Shown here one piece after another: positions 14,593-23,462 of a DNA stretch of 32,934 nucleotides. Below the pieces are notes generated by a model. That model did no database searches, was not told the origin of the DNA, and saw only the letters and a list, made by a program, of their open reading frames with translations. Positions within the stretch are counted from its first letter, which is position 1, and each line of letters starts with the position of its first letter. Origin of the DNA: Lachnospiraceae bacterium. Lineage in GTDB: Bacteria; Bacillota; Clostridia; Lachnospirales; Lachnospiraceae. The stretch is taken from positions 1 through 32,934 of the forward strand of contig JAGBNK010000027.1 of NCBI GenBank assembly GCA_017634455.1, given 5' to 3'. A program made the translations under genes and the position numbers.

Positions 14593-16464
14593 ATGTCATC
14601 ATCATTTTTTGGATTAACAATTGCATATTCAGGATTGAATGCTTCACAGGCTTCTATCAATACAACCGCCAATAATATTTCAAATGTGCAGACAGAGGGC
14701 TATAGCCGTCAGGAGACTAACTTGTCTGCAGCAACCTGCCTGAGAGCTTATCAGAAATTCGGTACAACTTCTACGGGTGTAAATGTAGATTCTGTTAAGC
14801 AGGTTCGTGATACATATTATGATACTAAGTATTGGGCAAATAATACCAACAAAGGTTACTATGAAAAGAAATATTATTATATGCAGCAGATAGAGAATTA
14901 CTATTCAGATGGTACATTTTCTACCAATTCGTCTGCAGGATTTTCTACTATCTATGCCAAGATGTTTAATGCATTAGATACTTTGAAAACCAGAGCCATG
15001 GACACAGCTGCAAGAAATGAATTTATCTCAGATGCTCAGGAATTGGCTACATACTTCAATGCAACTGCTCAGTCATTAGACGATTTGCAGAGCTCAATCA
15101 ATGATGAAATCAAGACAACAGTGGACGATATCAACTCAGTTGCTACCAAGATTGCAGTGTTGAACAAGCAGATCAATATTATCGAGCTTGAGGGTGGCTA
15201 TGCCAATGAGCTTCGTGACCAGAGAAACCTATTGGTAGATCATCTGTCAGAAATTGTACCTGTAGAGGTGAAGGAGAGACAGATTGAAAATAGTAATTAC
15301 TCAGATCAGTACACAGGAGCAACTTACTATACAGTCAAGATAAATGGTCAGCTTCTGGTTGATAATTATGAATTTGAGACTTTGGCTTGCAAGAGCCGTG
15401 ATGAGAGATATAATCAGGGCGATATCGAAGGACTTTATGACATTGTATGGACTGATACAGGAGCGGATTTCGATCCTACAGCTACCAACATGGGTGGTAC
15501 TTTAAAGGCAATGTTTGAGGTTCGTGATGGAAATAACGCCAAGAATTTGTCAGGAACAGTAATAGCTACAAGTTCTAATTCCATTACTATCAAGAATCCT
15601 TCCATCACTGATATTGATGAGGTAAATATTCCTGAGTCAGGAACGATTTTTGTAAATAATACCAAGTATACATATTCATCTTTTGAATGTACTACAGATG
15701 AAAATGGCAATATTACAGACTATACATTCAGCATCAACAAGGCTCTTACAACTGAGGATGAGAGAAAGTTAGCAGGTAAGAACTTAGAGGTTGGTACCAG
15801 TGTAAATTACATGGGAATTGCATATTATCAGAATCAGATGAATACATTCCTTAGATCATTTACAGAGGCATTTAACTCTATAGAGACACAGGGTGTAGAC
15901 TTAAATGGCAATGATGCGGGATCATTTTTCACAGGAAAATATGCTTTCGCAGGAACAGAGTATACCCTTGATGACGATATCAAAAACACAGTGGATCCTG
16001 ATACAGGAGATGTGACTCCGGGAGGAGCATTTAACTCAGATGGCAATACTTATTACAAGCTTACTGCCAAGAATGTAAAGGTATCAGACAACCTGTTGAA
16101 GCATCCTGAGAACTTCTCAACAACCCTGGATATTACCAATGGTAAGGATGCATATGACATTGTTGAGAAACTCCTTGAACTCCAGAGCAAGACAGTTGTC
16201 TTCCGCGGAGGCGGCGGAGATACATTTCTCCAAAATATTTATGCAGATGTAACTGTAGATACTCAAGAGTGCAAGATTTTTTCCGATAACTATACTAACA
16301 TAGGTGTTACAATCGACAACCAGAGATTATCAGTATCCGGAGTAGATGAAGATGATGAGGCCTTAGACCTTATTAAGTTCCAGAACTCATATAATCTGGC
16401 TTCGAAATGTATTTCAGTTTTGGCTGAGATGTATGACCAGTTGATTCTGAACACCGGAGTATAA
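14593..16464 (+). CDS. flgK: Second FlgK-type hook-associated protein
   Basis: This 623-residue protein carries the same architecture: N-terminal AYSGLNASQASINTTANNIS with NVQTEGYSRQ, the core LRDQRNLLVDHLSEIVPVEV, and the C-terminal DLIKFQNSYNLASKCISVLA with EMYDQL. It has its own 300-residue variable insert (about 290-540) with little likeness to that of the first copy. The two are ancient paralogs, not a recent duplication. AGGAGG lies in the 13-base gap after the first copy, so both are co-translated. It could form a mixed junction or serve an alternative filament; this is inference. Confidence 0.85.
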   Translation: MSSSFFGLTIAYSGLNASQASINTTANNISNVQTEGYSRQETNLSAATCLRAYQKFGTTSTGVNVDSVKQVRDTYYDTKYWANNTNKGYYEKKYYYMQQIENYYSDGTFSTNSSAGFSTIYAKMFNALDTLKTRAMDTAARNEFISDAQELATYFNATAQSLDDLQSSINDEIKTTVDDINSVATKIAVLNKQINIIELEGGYANELRDQRNLLVDHLSEIVPVEVKERQIENSNYSDQYTGATYYTVKINGQLLVDNYEFETLACKSRDERYNQGDIEGLYDIVWTDTGADFDPTATNMGGTLKAMFEVRDGNNAKNLSGTVIATSSNSITIKNPSITDIDEVNIPESGTIFVNNTKYTYSSFECTTDENGNITDYTFSINKALTTEDERKLAGKNLEVGTSVNYMGIAYYQNQMNTFLRSFTEAFNSIETQGVDLNGNDAGSFFTGKYAFAGTEYTLDDDIKNTVDPDTGDVTPGGAFNSDGNTYYKLTAKNVKVSDNLLKHPENFSTTLDITNGKDAYDIVEKLLELQSKTVVFRGGGGDTFLQNIYADVTVDTQECKIFSDNYTNIGVTIDNQRLSVSGVDEDDEALDLIKFQNSYNLASKCISVLAEMYDQLILNTGV

Positions 16465-16569
16465 AGAGATAATAATATAAGAGATAATTGTGCTTAAACC
16501 AGGGAAGGTTGTATGCACACATTGATATGCTGGGCAAATGGACGTGATAGGCATATTTGGAGGTAGGAT

Positions 16570-18177
16570 ATGAGAGTTACCAACAATATGATTATGAGAA
16601 ATTCTTCTTACAATATCGGTGGTACGAAGAATTTGGTTAGCTTGGCAAATAATCAGATGACAACTCAGAAGAAGATTAGCAGACCATCGGATGACCCGGT
16701 TATTGCAATTAGATCATTGCGCCTGGGAACAAGCCTGGCCAAGACTAATCAGTATTATGAGAAAAATATTCCTGATGCAGAGTCATGGCTTGATGTTACA
16801 GAGACAGCTCTTACCAATATGAAGACTCTGATGACAGATGTGCGTACACAGGTTGTAAATGGTACAACTGATACTTTGACACAGGATGATAGAAATACAA
16901 TTCTGACACAGCTTAGAGCATTGCAGACACAGCTATATTCTGAGGGAAATGCTGATTACGCAGGCAGAACTGTATTTACTGGATATAGAACAGACAAGGA
17001 TCTGGTATTTTCTGAGAATGAGCTGGAGACAAGCTATACCATTAATCAGGATTTTGATTATATGGATATGGGAAGCTTTGATTATTTCACAGGAGAGGTA
17101 AAGGTACCTACAACTCAGTCGGAAGTTATGGGCTATGCACCAGCAGATGAGGATGTGCTGAAGACATCTTACTATAGAATTCACACTGCTTATAGAGAAT
17201 TGGATAATTTATCAACATTTTCTTATAGCTATGGTGAGGGAGATGCAGCTACCAAGGTGAGCTACAGCTTCGATCCTAACACAGGAGATGTGACCAAGGA
17301 ATCTACAACAGGAACAGGAGCATCTGCTACAACAACTACTGAGGCTGCAACCAATGTACACATTTATGCAGACGAAAAAGAGTGGGCGGATGCCATGAGT
17401 GGCAAGCATGTCAATGATGATGATATTGTAATTATTAAGTCTACTGGTAATATTATTTTCGGTAATAATGTATCATCAGAAATCAAGACTAATAGAGCTG
17501 ATATGGCTGCAACGTATGACAAGACTGGATTTGATAAGGGTGAGTTAAGGCCAGAATATTATTTCAACTGTACAGACAAAACTAATCCGGTTAATCCAGT
17601 TGAGTTTACCAAGTATGATGAGAACGGCAAGATGGTGGAGTATGATATCAATTATACAGTGGCATCTAACCAGCAGCTTACTGTGAACTTGGAGGCATCA
17701 GATGCATTTAACAGTGATTTGCAGAGAGACATTGATGATTTGATTGATGTGGTTAACAGATCTATGGCAGCTCATGACAAGGTTGCTCAGCTGAAGGCTA
17801 TGAAGAATGAGACTCAGTATGAGGATAAGCAGTATCAGGATAAGCTGGATAAATGGATTACAGCCGCACAAAAGGAAGCTGATTTGGCAGATCATCATTT
17901 ACAGACTCTGTTCAGTAGTGAGCTTGGAAATGTAGATAGATATATATCTGATATAAACCTGGCAATTACCAAGGTGGGATGTACTATGGATCAGCTGAAG
18001 CTGACAGAGACTCGTATGAATAATCAGCAGACAACAATTCAGGATTTACAGTCACAGAATGAAGACCTGGATTTGTCCACAATTATTTTGAAGTATACTG
18101 CTTCATACAATGCATATCAGTCAAGCCTGACAGCAGCAGGTAAACTAAGTGGTATGACATTGTTGAATTATATCTAA
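16570..18177 (+). CDS. flgL: Flagellar hook-filament junction protein FlgL
   Basis: HAP3 homologue with N-terminal MRVTNNMIMRNSSYNIGGTK and the flagellin-like ISRPSDDPVIAIRSLRLG motif, and C-terminal TIQDLQSQNEDLDLSTIILK plus YTASYNAYQSSL. At 535 residues it is far longer than typical FlgL (about 300). The extra 200 residues lie in the middle (about 180-390) and include a serine/threonine-rich stretch (TTGTGASATTTTEAAT), likely an exposed outer domain. GGAGGT stands 6 bases before the ATG. The 105-base gap before it has no clear promoter. Confidence 0.88.
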   Translation: MRVTNNMIMRNSSYNIGGTKNLVSLANNQMTTQKKISRPSDDPVIAIRSLRLGTSLAKTNQYYEKNIPDAESWLDVTETALTNMKTLMTDVRTQVVNGTTDTLTQDDRNTILTQLRALQTQLYSEGNADYAGRTVFTGYRTDKDLVFSENELETSYTINQDFDYMDMGSFDYFTGEVKVPTTQSEVMGYAPADEDVLKTSYYRIHTAYRELDNLSTFSYSYGEGDAATKVSYSFDPNTGDVTKESTTGTGASATTTTEAATNVHIYADEKEWADAMSGKHVNDDDIVIIKSTGNIIFGNNVSSEIKTNRADMAATYDKTGFDKGELRPEYYFNCTDKTNPVNPVEFTKYDENGKMVEYDINYTVASNQQLTVNLEASDAFNSDLQRDIDDLIDVVNRSMAAHDKVAQLKAMKNETQYEDKQYQDKLDKWITAAQKEADLADHHLQTLFSSELGNVDRYISDINLAITKVGCTMDQLKLTETRMNNQQTTIQDLQSQNEDLDLSTIILKYTASYNAYQSSLTAAGKLSGMTLLNYI

Positions 18178-18191
18178 ATCATAGATATAAT
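18163..18191 (+). promoter_or_regulatory. SigmaA-type promoter for fliW-csrA
   Basis: TTGAAT-N17-TATAAT begins in the last codons of flgL and ends just after its stop. The -10 is perfect and the spacing ideal. It would let fliW and csrA be expressed without the flagellar sigma factor. Confidence 0.6.
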
Positions 18192-18218
18192 AAGCATATG
18201 TAGTGGTTTTGTTGATTA

Positions 18219-18259
18219 AATAGCACCCTTGGTATTTGATGACTTATAGTGGTGCTATT
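18219..18259 (+). promoter_or_regulatory. Hairpin in the fliW leader
   Basis: AATAGCACC and GGTGCTATT are exact 9-base inverted arms around a 23-base loop, 50 bases before fliW. There is no T-run, so it is not an obvious terminator. It may be a leader structure or a protein-binding site. Confidence 0.4.
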
Positions 18260-18308
18260 CATATAAACCGGGGCGTGAGTGAAAAATAATAGGAGAGAGG
18301 TAACAGAC

Positions 18309-18761
18309 ATGAAAGTTGAGACAAGATTATTTGGAACGGTCGATATCGAAGAGAGCAAGACAATTGTGTTGCACGGAGGATTGATTGGTTTTCCGGATTT
18401 AACAAAATTTGCATTAATATTTGACAATGAGAAGGAGAAGGGCAGCATTATGTGGTTGCAGTCACTTGATGAGCCACAGTTTGCTATTCCTGTAATTACA
18501 CCGGAAGTAGTGAAGCCTGATTATAATCCTACAGTCAATGATTCATTGCTTGAGCCATTGGGTGAGATTTCAGAGGAAAATATTTATGTACTTGTAACTA
18601 TCAAGGTTCCAGAGAATATCAAGGAGATGACAGTTAATCTCAAGGCACCATTTATCATTAATACTGATACACTTATTGGTGGTCAGATTATTGTAGAAGA
18701 TGAATTGCCTGTTAGATTCCCTGTTTATGATATTTTGAAATCTAGAAAGGACGGTGAATAA
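18309..18761 (+). CDS. fliW: Flagellar assembly factor FliW
   Basis: The 150-residue protein matches FliW from end to end: MKVETRLFGTVDIEESKTIV, GGLIGFPDLTKFALI, LQSLDEPQFAIPVITPE, VLVTIKVPENIKEMTVNLKA and PFIINTDTLIGGQIIV. FliW binds CsrA and, alternatively, flagellin. When flagellin is exported, FliW is freed to sequester CsrA and relieve repression of flagellin translation. GGAGAGAGG is spaced for the ATG at 18309 rather than an earlier in-frame GTG at 18279. It is followed after one base by csrA, the usual pair. Confidence 0.93.
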   Translation: MKVETRLFGTVDIEESKTIVLHGGLIGFPDLTKFALIFDNEKEKGSIMWLQSLDEPQFAIPVITPEVVKPDYNPTVNDSLLEPLGEISEENIYVLVTIKVPENIKEMTVNLKAPFIINTDTLIGGQIIVEDELPVRFPVYDILKSRKDGE

Positions 18762-18762
18762 G

Positions 18763-18978
18763 ATGCTGGCATTAACTAGAAAAAAGGGCGAGTCCCTGGT
18801 AATCAACAACAATATTGAAGTCACTGTCTTGGAAATCCGTGGTGATCAGGTGAAGATTGGAATATCTGCGCCAAAGGATGTACCTGTATATCGTAAGGAA
18901 GTATATTTACAGATTCAGGAAGAAACCAAGGAAGCTATGAAGGTAGACAACTTGGCAGCATTGAAGGACTTGTTCTAA
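18763..18978 (+). CDS. csrA: Carbon storage regulator CsrA
   Basis: The 71-residue protein starts MLALTRKKGESLVINNNIEV and continues VTVLEIRGDQVKIGISAPKD and VPVYRKEVY, the near-universal CsrA sequence. It includes the early LTRK strand and the V-P-V-Y-R-x-E-V RNA-binding strand. CsrA dimers bind GGA motifs near ribosome binding sites and block translation, notably of flagellin. The ATG at 18763 is one base after the fliW stop, with AAAGGA inside fliW; an in-frame GTG at 18754 is less likely because family members begin MLxLTR. The flagellin gene is not in the window. Confidence 0.95.
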   Translation: MLALTRKKGESLVINNNIEVTVLEIRGDQVKIGISAPKDVPVYRKEVYLQIQEETKEAMKVDNLAALKDLF

Positions 18979-19000
18979 TTTGAATATGTAAAAACTTTTT

Positions 19001-19026
19001 AGCCTGCTCGTATATACGGGCGGGCT
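19001..19026 (+). terminator. Hairpin after csrA, possible terminator
   Basis: AGCCTGCTCGT and ACGGGCGGGCT pair over 11 positions with G-U pairs around ATAT. There is no T-run directly after, so termination would be weak. Confidence 0.45.
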
Positions 19027-19076
19027 ATGGTCATGTTTAAAAGTAAATATTATGGTGTGTATTGAAAGGAATCAAG

Positions 19077-20981
19077 ATGAACAACATTGTAAAATTTTTT
19101 ACAAATTGGTCGAAGAAGAAGGCTGTTATAAGCACAGTGTCTGTGTTGACAGTTGCAGGACTTGGACTGGGCACATGGGCTGTATGGCCTCTTCTTGGTC
19201 TGTCTAAAGCAAAATCTAGTGAGCAGGTCGAAAAGCCAGAGGCTGCGAAGGAACAGGAGCTGACCTATTATCAGGATGTGGTAGTTCGGGCTGTGTCAAA
19301 TGAGAAGGACTTGTCGGTATCCTTTGTGGATGGGGCAGGTGAAATCCCAAATGAGAAATTATCAGTTAAATTAGTCAGAGTGGGCAAGGCAGATGATGTG
19401 GATATGGAAGAACTAAACCAGTCTACGGCATCGGACATGTTCAACATGGATGAGTATGCTGCAAATAAGCAGGATGCAACTGAAAAAGAATTAGACAAGC
19501 AATTGGATAATAAAGAAAACAAGCAAGCTGATAAGGCCGATGCTTCTGACAAGCAAGCCGACAAGGCGGATGTTTCAGGAAATGATGGCAAGACTGATAT
19601 TGCAGAAAAAACTGGTCAGCAGGAAGGCGAACAGCAGGATAATAATCAGCAGGAAAATAATCAGCTTGAAAATGTGAAGGCTGTGTCGGCTGAGGTCTAT
19701 AAGTCAGGAATTGATGAGTATACCAAGAAACTTGAGGCTGTTGAGGGCGAAATCTACACTGACGAGGATGGGGATGGTACAATTCATGAGGAGAATATTG
19801 AACCAGGAATTTATCAGGTGTGGTATGTGCCTAGTGAGGGATATTTTCCAGAACAGACTATTACCAATGTAGAGATAAATGACAAGGTAGAGTTCAAGGT
19901 AGATACTCAGATCGAGAAAAAGGTTGAGAAGTACAATGCGGCACAGGATGTACAGCCTGCTCATGTGACTGTTACAGAGAACGAAGTGACAGATACTGTT
20001 GGTGAGGTAGCAAGCTCTGCAGAGACTGTGGTAAATGTATCTGTAAATCAATCAGCTGCATCTGATCCATATGCAAACTGTCCTACTACAACAGATGCAA
20101 GTGGAGCAGTGATAGTTGATAAGAGTGCGATTGCACCAGAGACACAGTTGACAGATGGAGCTGGAAATCTATTGTATGTAGACGAAGCATGTACTACTCC
20201 TGCAACAGCAGCTGATTATGTAGAAGGAGCAACTTACTATTACAAGGTTGAGACTCAGCAGGTGGTATATACTGGCTGGCAGACTATAAATGGTGAGACA
20301 TATTATTATGATGCAAATCATAATATGGTAACCGGCCAGCAGACCATTGGAGGAGTGATTTATAACTTCAATGCTGATGGTACTTTGGTTAGAGCCCTTG
20401 GAGCAGGAATTGATGTGTCGAAATTCCAGGGCAATATTGATTGGAATAGAGTGAAGGCTTCTGGCGTTAATTATGCAATTATCAGATGCGGTGGTAGATA
20501 TTCAGGCTCTAGAGGATTGTTTGAGGATCCTAAGTATGCGGCAAATGTTGCTGGTGCATCGGCAGCTGGACTTAGAGTGGGAATATATTTCTATTCTACA
20601 GCTACTAATACAACAGAAGCTGTGGAGGAAGCATCTCTTGCAGTTGCACTTGCCAGAAAAGGCAATGTATCTCTGCTGGTATTTATTGATATGGAAGATA
20701 GCATGATTCCAAAGGGGCAGGCTACAGCCATTGCACAGGCCTTCTGCCAGACTGTCAATTCAGCTGGTTACACACCAGGTGTGTACGCAAATATTAACTG
20801 GTGGACGAATTATCTGGATTATGGTGTGTTATCACCGTACAAAATCTGGATTGCAAGATATAATTCATCCCTCTCAGGTGGTAGATATATCTGGAATGGT
20901 AGATGTGATTATTGGCAGTATTCTGAGACCGGCCATGTGGGCGGAATCAGCGGAACAGTAGATTTGGATTACGCATATTAA
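19077..20981 (+). CDS. Membrane-anchored GH25 muramidase with wall-binding repeats
   Basis: A 634-residue surface protein. A transmembrane anchor or uncleaved signal (about 16-41) follows a lysine patch. Next come a beta-like region and a disordered segment of Lys, Asp, Gln and Glu with two KQADKAD repeats. A second beta domain follows, then two or so aromatic cell-wall-binding repeats (YTGWQTINGETYYYD, GGVIYNFNADG). The catalytic domain (about 440-634) is glycosyl hydrolase 25: GIDVSKFQGNIDW, YAIIRCGGRY, the catalytic acid pair in FIDMED, and DYWQYSETGHVGGISGTVDL. GH25 cleaves N-acetylmuramyl linkages. AAAGGA selects the ATG at 19077. Position after csrA might hint at a flagellar wall-opening role; this is speculative. 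Confidence 0.88.
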   Translation: MNNIVKFFTNWSKKKAVISTVSVLTVAGLGLGTWAVWPLLGLSKAKSSEQVEKPEAAKEQELTYYQDVVVRAVSNEKDLSVSFVDGAGEIPNEKLSVKLVRVGKADDVDMEELNQSTASDMFNMDEYAANKQDATEKELDKQLDNKENKQADKADASDKQADKADVSGNDGKTDIAEKTGQQEGEQQDNNQQENNQLENVKAVSAEVYKSGIDEYTKKLEAVEGEIYTDEDGDGTIHEENIEPGIYQVWYVPSEGYFPEQTITNVEINDKVEFKVDTQIEKKVEKYNAAQDVQPAHVTVTENEVTDTVGEVASSAETVVNVSVNQSAASDPYANCPTTTDASGAVIVDKSAIAPETQLTDGAGNLLYVDEACTTPATAADYVEGATYYYKVETQQVVYTGWQTINGETYYYDANHNMVTGQQTIGGVIYNFNADGTLVRALGAGIDVSKFQGNIDWNRVKASGVNYAIIRCGGRYSGSRGLFEDPKYAANVAGASAAGLRVGIYFYSTATNTTEAVEEASLAVALARKGNVSLLVFIDMEDSMIPKGQATAIAQAFCQTVNSAGYTPGVYANINWWTNYLDYGVLSPYKIWIARYNSSLSGGRYIWNGRCDYWQYSETGHVGGISGTVDLDYAY

Positions 20982-21022
20982 TGTGTTATAGTGATTCCAG
21001 ACAAATTAATTGGAGGAATGAT

Positions 21023-21481
21023 ATGGAGAGAATCAAGAGTTTTACAATTAATCATGATATATTGATGCCGGGATTTTATATTTCCAGAATTGACGGAGAT
21101 ATAACAACTTATGATATGAGAACCAGAAGACCTAATATGGGTGACTATATGTCTGATCTTACAATGCATTCTGTGGAGCATATGTTTGCTACATATATTA
21201 GAAATTCAGAGATTGCAGATGATGTAATATATTTCGGACCTATGGGATGCCAGACTGGATTCTATCTTCTTATAAGAAATGCAGATCATAAGCAGGTTTT
21301 TGAAATTGCCAAGAAGGTATTGAAACAGATTATCAATCACGATGGCGAAATGTTTGGAGCTTCTGCTATTGAATGTGGAAATTATAGAAACCTAAGCCTG
21401 GATGCTGCCAAGGAGGAGTGCAAGACTTATCTGGCTGCACTAGAAGCGCAGACTAATATGGAATTTACTTATCCAGAGTAA
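21023..21481 (+). CDS. luxS: S-ribosylhomocysteine lyase LuxS
   Basis: LuxS cleaves S-ribosylhomocysteine to homocysteine and DPD, the precursor of autoinducer AI-2. The metal ligands are visible as HSVEH (His49, His53) and Cys118 in SAIECGNYRNLSLD. Cys76 in FGPMGCQTGFYLL is the catalytic cysteine. The 152-residue length is normal. TGGAGG at 21011-21016 picks the ATG at 21023. It lies 41 bases after the muramidase gene with no terminator between, and before the nucleosidase gene that makes its substrate, though that gene has its own promoter. Confidence 0.95.
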   Translation: MERIKSFTINHDILMPGFYISRIDGDITTYDMRTRRPNMGDYMSDLTMHSVEHMFATYIRNSEIADDVIYFGPMGCQTGFYLLIRNADHKQVFEIAKKVLKQIINHDGEMFGASAIECGNYRNLSLDAAKEECKTYLAALEAQTNMEFTYPE

Positions 21482-21494
21482 TATTGTGAAATAG

Positions 21495-21525
21495 GGTCAC
21501 CACCGGGTAGGTGAGTGGCCTTTTT
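21495..21525 (+). terminator. Rho-independent terminator after luxS
   Basis: GGTCAC-CACC and GGTG-A-GTGGCC pair with one bulged A around GGGTA, followed by TTTTT. Confidence 0.75.
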
Positions 21526-21538
21526 CTATAGAAAAATA

Positions 21539-21566
21539 TTTACAATCAAAGAAATTGCCCTATAAT
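21539..21566 (+). promoter_or_regulatory. SigmaA promoter of the nucleosidase gene
   Basis: TTTACA-N16-TATAAT: the -10 is perfect and the -35 five of six. It follows the luxS terminator and precedes the gene by about 60 bases. Confidence 0.65.
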
Positions 21567-21629
21567 ATGAGATGTTTATGCTGATGTTTATGTAATAATT
21601 AGTAGATGTAGAAAAGGAGATTATTGATT

Positions 21630-22313
21630 ATGCGTCTTGGAATTATTGGAGCTATGCAGATTGAGATTGAGAATCTGAAAGGCCATATGGAAAATGTGAG
21701 AAATGAAGAGGTAAGTGGAGTTACATTTACCATAGGAGAAATAGCTGGAGTGGAGATTGTAGCTGCGGTAAGCGGTGTTGGTAAGGTATTTGCTGCTGTA
21801 TGTGCTGAGGCTATGATTTTAAAATATAATGTGGATCGTTTGATAAATATTGGTGTGGCAGGAACTCTCTGTGATGACCTTGGAGTTATGGATGTAGCTA
21901 TCGCTGACCAAGTGGTTCAGCACGATATGAATACTTCTGCTCTTGGTGATCCAGTGGGACTTATATCAGGAATCAATGAAGTATATCTGCCAGCAGATAA
22001 GCAGATGTGCCAGGAGATTGAATCAGTAGTTGATAAGATGGGTATCAATCATCTGGTTGGAACTATTGCAACAGGAGATTTGTTCCTAAGCGATGAGAAG
22101 ATGAAAGCCAATATTCACAAGGAGTTTGGTGCTATTGCCGGCGAGATGGAAGGCGGAAGTATCGGACAGGTATGTTATGTGAACAAAGTGCCATTTACAA
22201 TTATCAGAAGTATATCTGATGGCAAGGGAGCAGCAATGGATTACCAGACATTTGCCGAGAAGGCCGCTCAGGTTGGAATTAATATTATCTTGGAATATGT
22301 GAAGATGCTGTAG
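21630..22313 (+). CDS. mtnN: 5'-methylthioadenosine/S-adenosylhomocysteine nucleosidase
   Basis: The 227-residue protein matches MTAN/Pfs: MRLGIIGAMQIEIENL with catalytic Glu12, VSGVGKVFAA, INIGVAGTL, ATGDLF, GEMEGGSIGQVC (171-182) with the ribose-binding glutamate, and RSISDGKG with the purine-contacting Asp197. It removes adenine from S-adenosylhomocysteine, giving the substrate of LuxS encoded just upstream, and also recycles methylthioadenosine. AAAAGGAGA selects the ATG at 21630 over an in-frame TTG two codons earlier. A terminator and its own promoter separate it from luxS. Confidence 0.93.
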   Translation: MRLGIIGAMQIEIENLKGHMENVRNEEVSGVTFTIGEIAGVEIVAAVSGVGKVFAAVCAEAMILKYNVDRLINIGVAGTLCDDLGVMDVAIADQVVQHDMNTSALGDPVGLISGINEVYLPADKQMCQEIESVVDKMGINHLVGTIATGDLFLSDEKMKANIHKEFGAIAGEMEGGSIGQVCYVNKVPFTIIRSISDGKGAAMDYQTFAEKAAQVGINIILEYVKML

Positions 22314-22364
22314 ATGAGGAGTTAAGTATATTTGCAGATGAATTAGGAGATTGGACTGTAGATT

Positions 22365-23387
22365 ATGTTGGAGATTGAGACTGGGAAAATCGCCATATTG
22401 ATGGCTACATATAATGGTGAGGAATATTTACGCCAACAGGTGGAGTCTATTATGAACCAGACTGAGCAGGACTTCCTTCTGGTGATTCATGATGATGGTT
22501 CCACAGATGGGACTGTAGAGGTAATTAAAGAACTGGCAGCTATCTATGGTGCCGGCAGATTACAGGTTTTAGAGGGGCCATCAACTGGTTCGGCCAAGAT
22601 GAATTTCCTGTGGATGCTCTCTCAGGTGCAGGCAAGCTATTATATGTTTGCAGACCAGGACGATGTGTGGAAAATGGATAAAATCGCCAAGTCCAAGGAG
22701 CGATTCTGGCAAATATCCTGTGGCATAGGTAGTACGCGAGAGTACGAATACAATTACAATCTGGTATTTACAGATATGGAAGTGGTGGATGAGAATCTGC
22801 GCCAGATGTATCCATCATTTATTGCCTCTATCGATAGAAATATTGATCATGTGCTGCCGGGACAGCTGATAATTGATAATATGGCTGCTGGGTGTACTAT
22901 GTTTTTCGCCAGAGATTTGCGGGATGCCATAGTAGATAATCTGGGAAATGTGGACATGTCCAAAGTGGAGATGCACGATAGGTTGATAATTACAGTGGCA
23001 GCAGTTCTAGGAACTGTTAGTGGCATCAATGAGCCGTTATCTCTGTATCGCCAGCATGGCAATAATGAGATGGGAGCAGTTCACGAGACAACATTTGATA
23101 AGATTATAAGAAATGCTCGTGGGCGATTGACAGGTGAGATTCAAGAAGGCCATGAGAGATTTATAAGAGATGCTGAAGCTTTTGCAGGAGAGGTTTACAA
23201 GATTTGTTTCAAGGTGGTCAAATCTGAGAAAACAGACAGAAGCATCTTCGAGATGAGCTGGCTTAAAAAGTATAGCAAGCTTGAAGAATCGAATTTAAGC
23301 CATAGAGCCAAGGTTGATTTCTACAGAACAAATCATTTAGAACGAGCTACTGCCAAGGCTACAGAGCGGATGTATAGGTGGATATAG
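22365..23387 (+). CDS. Family 2 glycosyltransferase
   Basis: A 340-residue soluble GT-A enzyme. The nucleotide-sugar binding start is KIAILMATYNGEEYLRQQVE, with DDGSTDGT at 43-50 and the metal-binding DQDD at 97-100 (YYMFADQDDVWK). This form is typical of rhamnosyltransferase-like GT2 enzymes that build surface polysaccharides. The C-terminal third is charged and helical. The ribosome binding site (AGGAGA) is 14 bases from the ATG, longer than usual. It is followed by a large GT-C-like membrane protein and glmM, so a role in envelope glycan assembly fits. The donor and acceptor are unknown. Confidence 0.85.
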   Translation: MLEIETGKIAILMATYNGEEYLRQQVESIMNQTEQDFLLVIHDDGSTDGTVEVIKELAAIYGAGRLQVLEGPSTGSAKMNFLWMLSQVQASYYMFADQDDVWKMDKIAKSKERFWQISCGIGSTREYEYNYNLVFTDMEVVDENLRQMYPSFIASIDRNIDHVLPGQLIIDNMAAGCTMFFARDLRDAIVDNLGNVDMSKVEMHDRLIITVAAVLGTVSGINEPLSLYRQHGNNEMGAVHETTFDKIIRNARGRLTGEIQEGHERFIRDAEAFAGEVYKICFKVVKSEKTDRSIFEMSWLKKYSKLEESNLSHRAKVDFYRTNHLERATAKATERMYRWI

Positions 23388-23462
23388 ATTTCTCATATTG
23401 AGTGAATATACAAGTGTATTTGCCATTCATCTGGAAAATATGTGTGGAAGTTGAATTAATAT

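Noticed and set aside
16465-16569. Search for a sigma-D promoter before flgL
   Set aside because: TAAA is present, but no GCCGATAT-like box stands at 14-16 bases; the operon promoter upstream is enough.
18979-19076. Search for a flagellar promoter before the muramidase gene
   Set aside because: No TAAA/CGATA pair at the right spacing, so co-regulation with flagella is not supported by sequence.
19441-20051. Overlapping minus-strand frames opposite the muramidase spacer
   Set aside because: They arise from the repetitive Lys/Asp/Gln codons and read as low-complexity nonsense.
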